From Sphaeramia orbicularis (lineage: Eukaryota > Chordata > Actinopteri > Kurtiformes > Apogonidae), in the NCBI RefSeq assembly GCF_902148855.1, contig NC_043965.1:26431523-26495522 (forward strand): a DNA stretch of 64,000 nt, read 5' to 3'. The notes under the pieces are model-generated. The model was not told the DNA's origin, did not search any database, and saw nothing but the letters and a program-made list of their open reading frames with translations. Made by a program: the position numbers and the translations under genes. Shown one piece after another: positions 1 through 13,155 of the stretch (the first letter of the stretch is position 1; every line of letters starts with the position of its first letter).

Positions 1-3000
1 CAGCAAATGGAAAACAAACTCAAAAGGAAGAAAAATACAGTATGTCATTAAGAAAATCTGCTTTTATCTTGAAACAGATATTTTACATTACTGGACTATT
101 TGGCACATACTGCACTAAAATCTGTAAAAGAAATGTTTTTGTGGTTTATTTATTTATATTTTGAAGAGAATAGAGATCATCTGTGTTTACTGACTAAACC
201 CTGAAGAGAAAACAACAACACAACAGTTCTGCTTGTTCTAAGAGGAGTTTAACTACTGGTTTTATTTCATTTATATTTATTTGCACCTCGTTCTTTGAGG
301 CTAAATATAAAAATTAGTAAATATTAAACAGATCTGTGACATTAATGTTTGTTTACGTACATTGTAACATTCATTGTGACCATTAAATGACAAAAAGAAA
401 ACACCCAGAAACCCATTGTGAATCATACAGGGCTGTTTCAGCAGCCAGGTTCCTAATGTAATGTTCCTGCAGGGTTCAGTAAAGTCTTCACAGAAAGACC
501 CACAGTGGATGTGACCCTTAATAACCTGCAGAGTGGTGACAGTAGAGCGCAGGTGTTTAGATGACACTACAGCTCACAGCCTGGACATTATATGTAAGTC
601 AGTCATCCATTTTATTCTGTGCTGTATCAAAGTTACACTTTGTTGAGCCCACTGACATGTTGGCATTTGGGGCATGCCAGATTATCTTAAAAGAAGATAA
701 GAGGAGTCAGGCAATGATGATGTGTCACAGACTTTACGCACTTTTCTGTGTAACTGGCTTGTGAGGAAATTGCAACCTCAGATAACTGGAAAAGTTAATA
801 TAATGTCAGTTTTGTTAATATTTTCTCAGCTGAGTTGTAATTGGATGGCCAGACAGTGTTCACTTTTGGCTGATGTTTATCACCTGCTCAAAATTCATGG
901 CACTTAGACATAGAGCTTATTAATAATTTGTGTAAGTTAAAACCATCACAATTTCTGACTTATTCTATTAAAACCTACACTTGAAAGCAATGTGTGTATG
1001 TTACCTTAATAGTAGTGAGTCTAGGAACAACCTACATAATGACTGTGCTTCTAATCAGGGCTTTAGGCCAAAGTAAGGTGCTGCAGGGCCAAGCTCTATG
1101 AGCTGTGATGTTTCATTATTATCCCCCTTTAGCTACATCGACATCACAGTAGGCTGCTTTAATTACTCTCCATCAGTAGGGGAGTCAAAGCCACTTCAGA
1201 GACACACACTAATCCCCCTTCCCTTCTTTTCTCTGCAGGGCACTCATTGTCTCCTAAATATCATTTCCCTGAGCTCTGTGCACAGTATTGGATTAAAATG
1301 TGGAAGTTTTGCTAAAGGGGGTGAGGGGGTGGGATGGGGGGTTGGCATTTGGGTATTTGAGCTTCGCCTGAGGACCAGACCAGGCTGTCACTGGTAACAG
1401 CATTTTAGTTGCAAGCCCACAGAGGAGCTGTGAAGTTGCGTCACTGGTCCTCAGTTAGGCCCACAGACAGAGATTACAGTTCTTTGTCCACAAACAATCA
1501 AGTATTATTAAGCTCTTCACATTTTAACCTCAGTGTTGTTATCATACAATTTCAGTCTTGGTCAACATAATTTCATGTGAGTTCCATTATCCTTGTACTT
1601 AAAAGTTTATTTTTACATGTGGAACATAATAATAATACACAGGAATAGAGAAGAAAAGAGTGTGTACATGAAAGATCACATCAGAAAGGGTTTTGAACTG
1701 TAAAAACCTTGCAATGTCTGTGAAAAATGAAATTGTTTTGCAAATTACACCAGACACAGGGCCACACACAAATGCAGGGACTGTTTAATAACATTATCTT
1801 ATTAACATAACCATCACCTATTAACTGCCTTCTTGTCACTACTCAGAAGTTCGACACATCACATTACAACATTAATATTCTACCCAAATTTTCAAGTGTG
1901 CAAATAGGCTGTACATTTATTATAGTTTGATCCTACATCAGTTAAATTTTGGTGAGTGTCTTTGGTGTAGTATCACTTTTATTTGATATCATGTTATGAG
2001 TTTTTATTGCATAGGAAAAAAAAAACAAATAAAGAGAAAAGTTCTGTCTGGCCTGGCATTTATTAGCGCTGTGTGTAATCTAAACTCTGGTGACATTAAA
2101 AGGAAACAGGAATTAATATGTTAAAAACACGACAAATATAGGTGTTAATGACCAAAGAATAGCAAATGTTTCACAACATCAGTGAAAATAAGATGAATCA
2201 TATTATGTGGTCTTTGTAGTCTATTAGGATCCATGTGCCTCACAGATACAGGAGGAAAAACCTTTTGAAAGAATGGTTTTATAATATTTTACTAATATTT
2301 GATGTGGTGACACAGTGACACAATTTATATTACGATAAATGTTGACAATAGCTTCTCTAAAGAGATTACTAACTATTGATGACATCAGAGCTAAAATGAT
2401 TAGAATTAATATAGATATTTTCTTATATCTTAGATATTGATATTTTCAATTAATGTCCTGAAAACTTCACAAAAATTAAATTACAGATTCAATGTAAAAA
2501 TCGATAACCACAACCTGTCAATAATATAAGGAATTGCTACCTGTGTATTGAGGTAATTCTCTCACTCAGACAAGTGTGATTGGTGTATGATAAAGGCATA
2601 AGACCTGACGCTGTTACAGCAGTGGTGACTGATTCCCACTGGAGCAATCACAGAAAGAACACATGCTTTTATGCTACTCTAAGCTACTTTGGGAAAAAAT
2701 CTTGTTCTCTAAAATGGCTTGCAGGGAGTGTCTCTCTATAGAAGATAGAGATTTGAGTGTTCGCTAAACCAGTTCAGAGGGGACAGCTTGTATTGTCTCC
2801 TTTTACGGCCCATGATAAAGCAGTATTAGAATTCCCACTTCCTGCTCCTGTATGCATGCCAAGGCTCTTTGTTCGACTGAATGCAGAGTCTATTCATCTC
2901 AGCGCGCACAACAGAACACAGTAATAACACAGTCATGAGTTTTGACTGATGTCAGTGAGGCGCAGGGCTGCTTCTGTAAGCAGGAACCAGGGCTGGTGTA

Positions 3001-6000
3001 CAAGCCCCCTCACCTTCTCTTCATTGCTCAGTTGACCACTGAGGCCTACTGACCTCAATGTGGCCCCACTCCAACTCTAACGGTGGTGGGTCTTTTACGG
3101 ACTTAGAGGACCCAACAATAACAGCCAGACTGCTTAATGCCAAAGCCAGGTTAACCTCCTGGCCTCTCTCGGGCTCCTGCCTTCTGTGACCAGTAGAAGG
3201 CCGGGGCTGATGTTTCATAGAGCTATTTTTCCCAGCTAATGATGTGGAATAATATAGGTATTACTAGCTGTGTGAGGCATCAGCAAATTTAGTTTTGTTT
3301 AGTGGTGTTGATTGCCACATACAAACAAAGAAATTACAGCTGCCCCAGTTCCTCTTCATATACTCTGCGCTGCTGTGCATTGTGTTCTGCTGTGTTTTGT
3401 TGCATAAATATGACTGTATGGCAGTATGGCAGCAGATGTTTTGAGCATCAAACAATACAGAATGGGTTAGGAGCTGTCATTACATGGGAACTAGGTCACT
3501 ATTCAAGCCCACTCGCTGCATTGACTGTTTCGAGTGACTATTGATTTTCTGACTAAAGCAATGACTTCATTAATATCACCATTAGTCTGCCATCTGACAC
3601 AAATGGGTAGCTTGGCTGCTGGGCTAGACAATAATTCAAGTAGATATGAATCAGAGATTGGATGAATTAAACATACGGTCACAGCAAATGTGCATTACAT
3701 ATTGTAAAACTGGAAAAGGTTGTAGAGCATTTTCATTTTCATCTCTCTTTGATGCAGAACTGCATTCAAATGAAATCACTGAAAAAGAAAATAAATGTCA
3801 ACTTTACAGCATGCACAAACATAAACAGACATTACCATCTAATTCTTCTTTCATCGTTCAATTTAAACTTAATCTGTGAAAGATGAGAGAAAAATCAACA
3901 GATCGCTTTTCAGCAGGTTTTCAAAACAAAAACAACAATGAAAGAAGGATTATTTTCCCTTTAATCCGGGGGCACCAGCTTAGCTAAAACAAAAGCACGA
4001 CCATGGGAACGCATGGAGGAATGAGAAGGCTCGCTCTTCCCACCAAACCCAGCTCTCCAAGCAAACCACAAAAGAAGAACAATGAGTGTGTGTGTGTGTG
4101 TGTACAAGAGGAAGAGAGAAAGGGGAATGGGATTTGAGATCTATATTAAAACTGCAAATAGCTTTTAAAGATTAGTGACGGGCAGAAGGAGGTGACAGCA
4201 ATGGGATATGTGAAAAGTGGATTGCCCCTCCCTACTGTGACTATTTTGATAGCGGTTACGTTGACAAGCATCGACTTGATTGTGAGAATGCAATATGCAC
4301 TGAAAAGCCTTGACAAGTTTCTTTGAGGCATGTACAGATCTTTTGGTGACTGAAAGGAACACAAATCAGGATTATGTATTACATAGCCACATTCAAACAG
4401 CTGGCATTAGGAGCTCTGAAGTGTCTGGCAAGATCCTGTTGTTCAACAATGTGCCTCCCTCTTTCCCTCTCTCTCTGCACTGTAATTACCCAGATCTGGG
4501 CTTTTAGAAAACCATTTCTTCTGAAGGCATGCAATCATGACCTGAATACTCACAGTATGTCCAATTTAAATGTTTTTCTGACAATTTTAAGAGTCAAAAT
4601 TCTAGACAAAAATACAGTTCACACCTCTATTTTTGGTGTTTCTTATTTTGCTAATGAAGAAATCCAAATATTTGAGAGAGCGTGTGATGCTTTCCAAGTT
4701 GTGAGAGGACGTCCTGTACCCTGCACATATTTAAACCGATCACCATGGTCATCTCCGGCTGTAGTTGCTCTGTTGTCAGAGATGTGTCTCACTCTGCAGC
4801 ATTTGTCAGGATTAGAAAGGAGTAATCCCTAACCAAACTCCAGAGGATGTAATTTGGAGATATGTGCTGGAACTGAAACTGTGTCGGCTTACCCCCACAA
4901 ACCCCGTCTTCCACCCATCTGAGCCATCTAACTCCTTTTTGCCAGCCCTCAGACATGTCCAATATTTTTAAAATATAGGAGATGTAAAATATGGGGGGGG
5001 GAGTGGAAGGAGTGGAGCTGCCAAGTGCCCTTCAACTCATTTTCTCATCCCCCTCCTGAACAAACCCTCCTTCAGGCAGGTGGGGTGCTCATGATGTCAG
5101 GCCCCATCCCTGATATCCGTTCTAATATCCCTCAACACTCTAGATGTCGCATCACCACCCACCATTAAGTCATCGCTTGTGTCCGACACAGGGGCCAATC
5201 TGTGTGCTCTGGCCCACTCCCAGTCCTGTGCCTTTATCACACCCCAACCTTTCTGTGACAGACAGCACTGATCTCCCCTGCAGCAACCCTCCACCCTGCC
5301 AGTAAAAGGACAGCAGTGGAAAAAGCCCCCCAGGGCCCACTGAGGATGGACTCATGAATCAAACATGTGCCTGAAGCTTCCTTCTTATCACCGAGGTCAG
5401 CCCAGGCATTAATACGCCATGGCTCGAGGGAGCTACCTACTGTGACCTCCCCCAGTTTCCCTGAACAGAAGGGCACAGTCCTCAGGAGCCGGTCCAGCGA
5501 GAGAGGGCCTCCCTCTAACACAGTCACTTCAGATTACATCCACACATTGAGAGAGAGGGGGCGAGAGAAAAAAGATAGTGATGAGCAAGAACAAAAAGAG
5601 GTGCCGAAATGAAGCATGAAAGATCAAATAGACAAAGAAGGAGAGGAAAAGAAAAACAATATTCTTTGGCGCAATGCTGGGCAGGGAGTAACACGTGGGT
5701 AAAATCGACTGTGTATACAGACCCTTTCAAACACCACCAATCTTCATTGGCCAGACGGGGTGTGATATATGTGACTGTCTGCCAGCGTAAATTAGGCAGT
5801 CCAGCCCGCTGTGTGGTAAAGCATGACGGGGCCGGACAGTGCACTAACTCAGGCGGCCCAGTGCCATGCACACCAGCTTCTCTCTGCTTTGCCGTGCCAT
5901 AAATCACCAGCTGGGGGAAATGAATCGCTGTCCGTCCGAGCTGGATGCACCAGCTGGCACCGCCATCACCTGACCAGCAGGAGCCCATGCCGACACTGGA

Positions 6001-7500
6001 GCGGCTGAAATCAAGAAAAATGATGCATGGAGGCAGACGGAGCCATACCCCTGCGCTCTCTCATTAGTCTCCTCTGGGCTTCCTCCACACTGAGCTCCTC
6101 TGAAGTGAAAGGGCACACAAAATATATTTCAGAGTGTCACCTGAGGGGAGAAAAAAAAGGGAAGAAATGATCACCCCTGGTCTCCCCACAAATCTACGTA
6201 GAACTGAACTGGCAGACAGTATTAGTGTTTCTGAACCCAGAGCAGTGGAAGACAGCAGGAGGGACTGCAGCTCAGGGAAAAGTAGAGGCAGCATGTGGGG
6301 GACAGCTTTGTATTCGCAGTTATTTAATGGAGTTATTTTACTGAAAGTAATGACTCAACCCAATTGGGGATTCCACTCTGCATTCAGATGTAGTTAACGG
6401 AAAAACATGTTGATGAATAGATTTTCACTTTTCAATATTGCTGAGTTGTTGGTGGAGAGCCCACTTATATGCTGACCGCTGCGATTATGAGAAGCTGTGT
6501 GGGCGTCAGAACTGAGGCACTCATCAGGAAAATGGGTTGAAATTACATCAATACAGGCACATAGAGAGGTGGAGAGATCTAAAATAATACATACTTGATC
6601 CTCTACTATGGACATAGGGCTGCTGTTTACCTTTGAATTATGGATTCAAAGTATTTTCTGCATAAGTCTCTACTGCAGATCATAATGCAACAACCTTGCG
6701 TTGAGAGAGCAATCAAAGTCAGAGTTACATATATTGGCGTGATGAAAATAAGGCAGTGTAAATGAACAGATGCAGTGGAGACTGACATTAAATTCAAGCC
6801 TTGTGGTACAGCACTGGGTTGCTGTGTATGATTGGCAAGGCCAATTTCCTCTGAACCCCCACAGCAGTTTTAGCCTAATTTCATTGGTCCTGCAGCAGTC
6901 CTGTGGAGCAGCAAGTCTATCACTGTCTCAGTTATGGAGGATTAGCCCCTCTTTCCTGCTCAGATGAATTTGCCTGTCATGCTGTGGTGATGAATGGCAG
7001 GAAGGCTGAGGAAATGTACTGTGGGCTCATTGGAGGTGGCAAGGTGAAGTCTGGCCTGGCAGCCTGCCCCAGGCTCATACCTCAATGAGCTATCTGCACC
7101 CCTACACTGCAGTGGTGACCCCCCGCAGATGTCCAGGTGAATATTCACAAATCAGCAAACACACCATCAGTCACTAACAGGCTACAGTATCACTTTGATA
7201 TCAGTTTTGACAAGAGATGTGATTCCATCACAATGTCTCAATAGCCCTGGATATGCCACATAGTATCTGCTATTCAGTTTCTCCTCTATTCATGTGAAAT
7301 GAGTATGTTTAAAGGTCAAGCATAGTTTAAGCACTGACACCTGCTTTGAGCTTAAGAGCAATACGTTTGATCTGACAGTCTGTAACAACAAGCTCAGTTC
7401 AATTCAATCTTTAAATAAGTTATGAAAATGTAATTAAATTAAGCAGGGTTTTATCAGACTCTGGTGCCAAAGTATCAGTTCTTTCTCATCAAAACATTCC
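1..7500. other. Non-coding interval, no gene recognised (first part)
   Basis: No reading frame here resembles a known protein, and none is bounded by convincing splice sites in series. The longest open frames (about 150 codons at 4374-4832 and 5524-5988) have chance-like composition. A short (TG)n run sits near 4087-4102. Base composition alternates between AT-rich stretches (1500-2550) and more GC-balanced stretches (4900-6300). In human the neighbour beyond MVK is FAM222A, but no exon of it was recognised here. The interval could be intergenic or a large intron or regulatory domain of a gene outside the window. Confidence 0.6.
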
Positions 7501-7599
7501 CATCATGCTTCTGTAGATGTGGCTTAACAGCAACAAAAACAACTGCTTTCCATTTCCTGTCCTCCTCTCTGCAGCTGTTACCGTCAGCACCTTCCACCC

Positions 7600-8320
7600 T
7601 CGGCCCGACCCTCAGCCCACCTCTTCCATTTCAGCTGTAACCATGCAAATGCTGTGCAGTGAGAGGTTCATGTTGCCCTCTCCGGGGCATCATTCCCAGC
7701 TGCCTGAGCCCTTGAGTTGACCACCCAGGGGAGGGAGAAGAGGAAGTCATTACTGCTATCACAGTCAGGCACAGTCCCTACACTGCCAGACAGCCCCTCC
7801 AACTCATAAAGTCCTTGACGACTTCACTAAAACATCCAATTTCAGTCGAACCCCATTTATAATGACGAATAGAAATCAATCAAACCAACCACCGCACACT
7901 CCTCCCGAATCTGTCTGCTTATTTGGCTGCCCAAAATGGCACGGAGAAAAGGAATCTTTTTCCCCTAACGCTGGTACCCTATCCACATCTCCGGGATATT
8001 CATAATTCATCATCTTCGATTCCTGACATCTGCCACTGATTGTGCCGACGGGTTGGCTGGAATTAGCCACTCCTGGGAGCGGCGTTAATGTGCTGATGGG
8101 CCTGCACATGCACCTCAGCTGGGGAGGGGTTGTGGGTTGGGTGGAGGATTGAGGCCGGAGCGGCAGGAGCCTTTCACACTCCTAATGTGTAATTAGGAGC
8201 CATTTTGGAGCGCTGCCTTCCTCCACTGAAATTAGCTGCCGTTTATTAATCAGGCAGACCACTTCAATGGCACGATGGGTCACCCTATAATCTAACACAA
8301 AATGTTGTTCTTAATTACAG
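7600..8320. promoter_or_regulatory. Candidate conserved non-coding element with homeodomain/octamer-type sites
   Basis: This block is higher in complexity and GC than its surroundings. It holds a perfect octamer motif (ATGCAAAT, 7643-7650), an inverted pair of TAAT/ATTA half-sites separated by 5 bp (8183-8195), and further AATTAG and TTATTAATCA elements up to about 8260. No coding frame is plausible across it. The reading as an enhancer is inference from motif density only; conservation could not be tested. Confidence 0.3.
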
Positions 8321-11300
8321 AGGTGGGGGGAGACAGTCCAGAAGGGGGCTGCAGCCCCTGCATGATCCCCTTGGGGTCAATTTCTGAACTGCAGAACACA
8401 GGCAAATTGAACTTCTACGGCTGAATGACAGTCCACATACTGTGCTAAAAATAATAGCAATACGTTGTCCATCATTCTTCCAATCTGAGCATAACAGCCT
8501 GCTTCTATGTGCTTTACATAATGGGTATATACATCATACCAAGCAAACAGAGAGCAAAACTATCACAGCTCCAGAGTACACACAAATCCATTTGCATTTG
8601 CCAAATGTCAGCTCCACTTGAATGAGAGATCATACATATTATGTGATTACAAGCACTGGTCCTCCTTTGGAGAGTTAAGTGCTGCGACCCTGACCACGCT
8701 CATCAGTGCTGATGCCCTCATGACTACAGATGAGGACTAAATACTTTACTGTTCACGCTCAGCGGTTAGGATTTTTTTTCTCTTCTCAGAGCACATTTAA
8801 TGGAATAGATCAGAAGTACTTGAATTTCAGTCCAGGCAGTACAAAAGACTCCTGTATGTATGTAAAGTATGATGGGTTAGGACGACAACCTTTAAAATGA
8901 ATCCATTAAATGTGAATGCATTTCTTTCTGCTTGACTCCTATATAAGTGATGATCTCTCCAACACAGATTTCAATTCAGTGTAAGATCGTTAATTAAATA
9001 ATGTTCATGTATGTATGTAGTTGGAAATATGCTGAGGCACTAGTATAAAATGTTTATGATATTCAATAAAGTGAAAATTAATGTAAAATGGGATATTTGG
9101 AATGTACAAAGTTGGAATAATTTTGTTTTCAGACACATTCTTCTTTTTATTCCTATTTGTACACACCAGAATTCCACTTTAACCCAGGTTGAGTCCCAGT
9201 TACACTTTATCTATCAAGAATAAATAACATTATCACAATCATTTCATGAGAAGAGGTAAAAATATTTTATTCCACCTTTAGGGTCGACAGTGTATTATGT
9301 ATATAAGAGTACAACACTATCATATGTAAAATCTTTCAGTGTTCAGGAAAGTCTCAGTTATTTTTTAGCTTTATTTTACATTTTAAACTTTGATTTATTT
9401 GATTTATTTAATTTAATAGGATTATGTGTATGTTCTACACTATACCTGCTCTTTATACACAAATGAAACAGCCTCTATTACATCGATTACATTTCAAGTT
9501 CTTTCCTGTGTTATGTCCTCTATCACAAAGGAAAAAAACATATTCTCTTCTTAACAGTCATACACTTTTTTAGCTAATCAAAAAGTTGAATTTCTTCCGC
9601 CACAATACCATCTTCCTGTGAGTAAATGCAATCATTCAAAATGGCCACTTCTGTTTCTCCAAATTATTAAAATTGATACTTGACCAAAGTTTCTGTGACA
9701 GCTGAGGACCCTAACAGCTGATTAACAAACAGTCATCACGCAGAGAGGGCACATCACTAATGCACAGTGGATGATAAAGTCCTCTTCTTGTTTCCTGATG
9801 GCACTGCAGCAGGATGATCACAAATCTGAGGTCACCACTTGCTGCGAAGCTGAATACACTTTAGTATTCAACAGAGCTGCTGAACGAGAGGAGAACCTGC
9901 CAATCAAAAACCTTATTGATGGAATCCTGAACAAAAAAAGTCTGATGAGGGGTCAGTGAGTGAAGGTCCCAGCCTGACTGTGCTCATCTTAAAACTATGT
10001 CCTGTGAAAAGAGATTTTAGCACAAGCACAGTCTGAAGTCCTAAAAAATTTGAAAATGTCAACAAAATTTATGGACACTCAAGAATCAAAGGCACACCTA
10101 TGGCTGAGTTTTACCACATCTCCATAAAATGTATTTTAAAAAAACCCTCAAAGCTAAAGTCTTGTTTTTTAGTTAATCTCACAGAATAATTATGTTTTCA
10201 CAGGCGCAATATGTTAATTGTTAAAGTAAGTACCGTCTATTACTGGTTTTATTTTATTAATACATAAGGGGAATATTTTCCTCTAAAATGTGTGGTAGAA
10301 AAATCAAAACATAGAGGAAAAAATAAGTAACCACACTGCATAACTTATAATATTAAGTTATATAAAAGAACTGTGCAAATGTCTGTGGTCATGGACCACC
10401 TCTAGCTTTGTTTTTTGCAGGGTTGAAATGAGTGTACATATTTATTTTATATTTTCTTTTCTTCAGATACAACAAGAAATACAGGAAATATGTGCACCGC
10501 CTTAAAAGACACACAAAAGCTGAACTAAATGGCTCTAAAGGTTAAAGCCACGATTTAGTGTGACCTCTGTCCTCTCAAGAAGAAACAACACAAACAGTTT
10601 GAAACATCTGACATGTGTTGAATGAAACCTGGTATGAAACATCAGAAAATGTATGCCATAAATTTCATGTTGACTGAACAAAAAGGGTAAAAGACATGTT
10701 AAGTGCAAAGCGAGGTCACATTAAATACTACTGCTTTGGTTTATAGAAGCAGTTTTTCCCTGAAACCTTTGTTTTTACTGCTGTTCATACTTCACATAGA
10801 TCCAAATTGTATTTTAATACAGAGAATGAGAAATGTATGTGTGTGGTCATTAGGTTTGTTGGCACTTTGCCAAACCAATAACCTATTGCTGCCCTGTGAC
10901 TTTTGCACATTATCCTAGACTTAACTAATTTTACTGGTTATAACTTAGACACCAGTGAAGTGTTGTTGACTTTTGAGAACACGAATGTCAAGAATGATAA
11001 CATGATAAACTGTTTTACCTTCAAAAGGGATGCTGGTCATTTAATACTGTTCCAATAACTACTAAATTGCATTGAACACACTTTGATTATACAACTCATT
11101 AAATGTTTAACGTCCCATACCTAAAGTTCTCGGTGTCCTCTTTTTATTCTTCCTGCTAAAATAAATCACTAAATTTGGTGACACGCCTAACTTCTGTACT
11201 TTTGAGGAAAATAGCAGTAGTAATAGTTGAAATGGAAGCAAAAGTAGCACTGTGCAGGGTGTGAATGTATAATTAGCATTCAGGGTGACTGCAGGATCAT

Positions 11301-12530
11301 GTGACTGTTGGCAGAGTTTCTAAGTTCTGGCCCAATGGACAGAGAGTACTCTACAGGGGAGTCCCTGGGGAGCGAGACATGCTGGGTTTCAGAAGGGTTA
11401 TTGGACTGTGCTGTCTCTCTGACTGTGAGCCACTGGGGACCAAAGCAGAGGTGCCTGATGGTGCACTGAAGCCTGAGTGTGACACCTGGGCTGTCTGTCA
11501 CGGCCACAAACACAGACAATGTGACACTTGACAGGATAGGAGTTGAGGCTGCAACACCAGAAGTCAAGACCCAGCTGACAGTCAGGATGAGACGTATGCA
11601 GTTCAACTCAATAATTTCCCCGACACACTTAAATCTAGGCCTGTTTGTCTCCCATCTTCTCTTTTCTTGTGCTTTCATGGCCCTTTAAATAAATCAGGGT
11701 CCTGAGGAGGCTGAACCCATCAATTAGAGTCGTCTGATGAGACTGTGTGTGTATTAATCAACAGTGTGAGGCGTGTGACAGGCCGAGAAGAGACAGGATG
11801 AAGGGCTGCAGTGCCAGAGAGCTTTAAGAGGAGCTTTGACAAACAGGCTCTAAAGATGAATTTCCCAGTCTGCATTGCTAAACTAAACTGATATCCAATT
11901 ATGTTCCCTACATCGACAAGCTAACGGAGCAGCTGTACAGAGACTAGGCTTGCAGTGTCAGAATTGGCCAGGCGCGAGGCAGAGAAACCCAGGACCTTGA
12001 AGGAGATGTCACAAGGAGGCCGGAGTCAGTCGCTTGAGTGAGCGATGGTCCACACGCTTGCCTGAAAGCATGACATTGCCGAAGGGGGAAAAACACCATT
12101 TTATCATTCAGTGCGATTCGCACCCTCTCTCCCTGTCAAACATGCCATATGTCCCCGTCACAGGTCGTCTTGCTGGCTTATCGAGTGTGACAGGGCTATT
12201 CACACACTGCTCCCAATCAGACACCATCTCCTGCAGAAAAAAATCACCACCATAGCACAGTGACAGGCTGTCAGGCAGAGGGCACCAACCTCCACAGGGC
12301 CTTGGCTGAGAGTCTGCCCATCTGGGGAGGGGGCAAAGGCCAAGGGTTACGATGGAAGACACAAGGCGGGCATCTACACTCACCTCATGCACACCCATAC
12401 TGTCGACATGTTATTCTTTATTATTCAATCAACAACTAGGCAGCTGTAACTTTCAACATAATGTATAGGAGTATACAGGTCCATAAGCATCAAACAACAG
12501 ACACATAAAATTTTACTGCCACTGATGAGG
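8321..12530. other. Non-coding interval, nothing specific recognised
   Basis: AT-rich, mostly low-information sequence with no supportable gene. GC rises at 11300-12400, where open frames up to 132 codons occur on either strand. Those frames have no family resemblance and no splice context. Confidence 0.55.
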
Positions 12531-12534
12531 TTAT

Positions 12535-12760
12535 GTGATCGCTCCTGTATATCTGCCTGTCTGTCCGTCTGTCAGCAAGGAAACACAAAAACTATTGTGC
12601 CAATCTTCATGAAACTTGATGGAAAGGTATGGGATGGACCCTATAAATGTTTAAGTAGACCCATAAAAACAGGAGACCCTGGGATCCTTTTTCATTTTCT
12701 TTAACACTGAGAGCCCCAGGAAAACGTTCATCAGTAATATTCTGTTAAACTAGAAAAAAA
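12535..12760. repeat. Fragment of a dispersed fish repeat
   Basis: The stretch reads as a degenerate copy of a very common teleost interspersed sequence. It has a CTGTCTGTC-type start, then a 'cttcatgaaacttgatgga' core at about 12607, then a 'tttcattttctttaacact' segment near 12690. I recognise the pattern but cannot assign a repeat family with certainty. No terminal repeats or target duplications are evident, so this is a fragment. Confidence 0.5.
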
Positions 12761-13059
12761 AACACTGGTGAATTAACCTAAGAGCAGCAGAAGGTTACAC
12801 TAACCAGTGACAACAACGAACAAAAAGGAGGAACAGTCTGAAGGACCGTCTGCCTTCATGGAGGTCTGTGCTCTGAGTGACCTCCCAACTTAAGTATGAA
12901 AACAGCTCTGTTTCACGTTAACTTTATATACTGCTCTCAATAAGATTAAAACAATCCGAGGGAGCTCTTCAGATTTTTTTAATAAGTGCTCTGTGAGAAG
13001 AATTTGACTTGACGTTTCACAGGATGATGCAACCATTGTGACTTTGAAACAGATTATTT

Positions 13060-13155
13060 CCCTGACAGGAAGCCAAAGTGGTATGTAAACCTCACCTGGG
13101 ACTTTACATTGTGACCTGGTCACTAGCCTATTTTCTTAACCACTAGACCATACAG
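13060..13155 (-). repeat. Possible tRNA-derived SINE remnant
   Basis: On the minus strand, 'tggtctagtggttaag' near 13135-13150 matches the A-box region of tRNA-derived SINEs (tRNA-Glu-like). A degraded GGTTYNANNCC-like B-box follows about 45 bp downstream, near 13095. No intact tRNA fold is apparent, so this is not called as a tRNA gene. Confidence 0.4.

Noticed and set aside
4374-4832. 152-codon open frame on the plus strand
   Set aside because: No resemblance to any family, mixed low-complexity composition, no splice partners; expected by chance in a window this long.
5524-5988. 154-codon open frame on the minus strand
   Set aside because: Overlaps open frames on the other strand with equal chance-like character and shows no domain.
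11280-11678. 132-codon open frame on the minus strand
   Set aside because: No family resemblance, start or splice context.
13060-13155. tRNA gene
   Set aside because: A-box-like sequence present but the B box is degraded and no cloverleaf stems can be paired, so a SINE remnant fits better.
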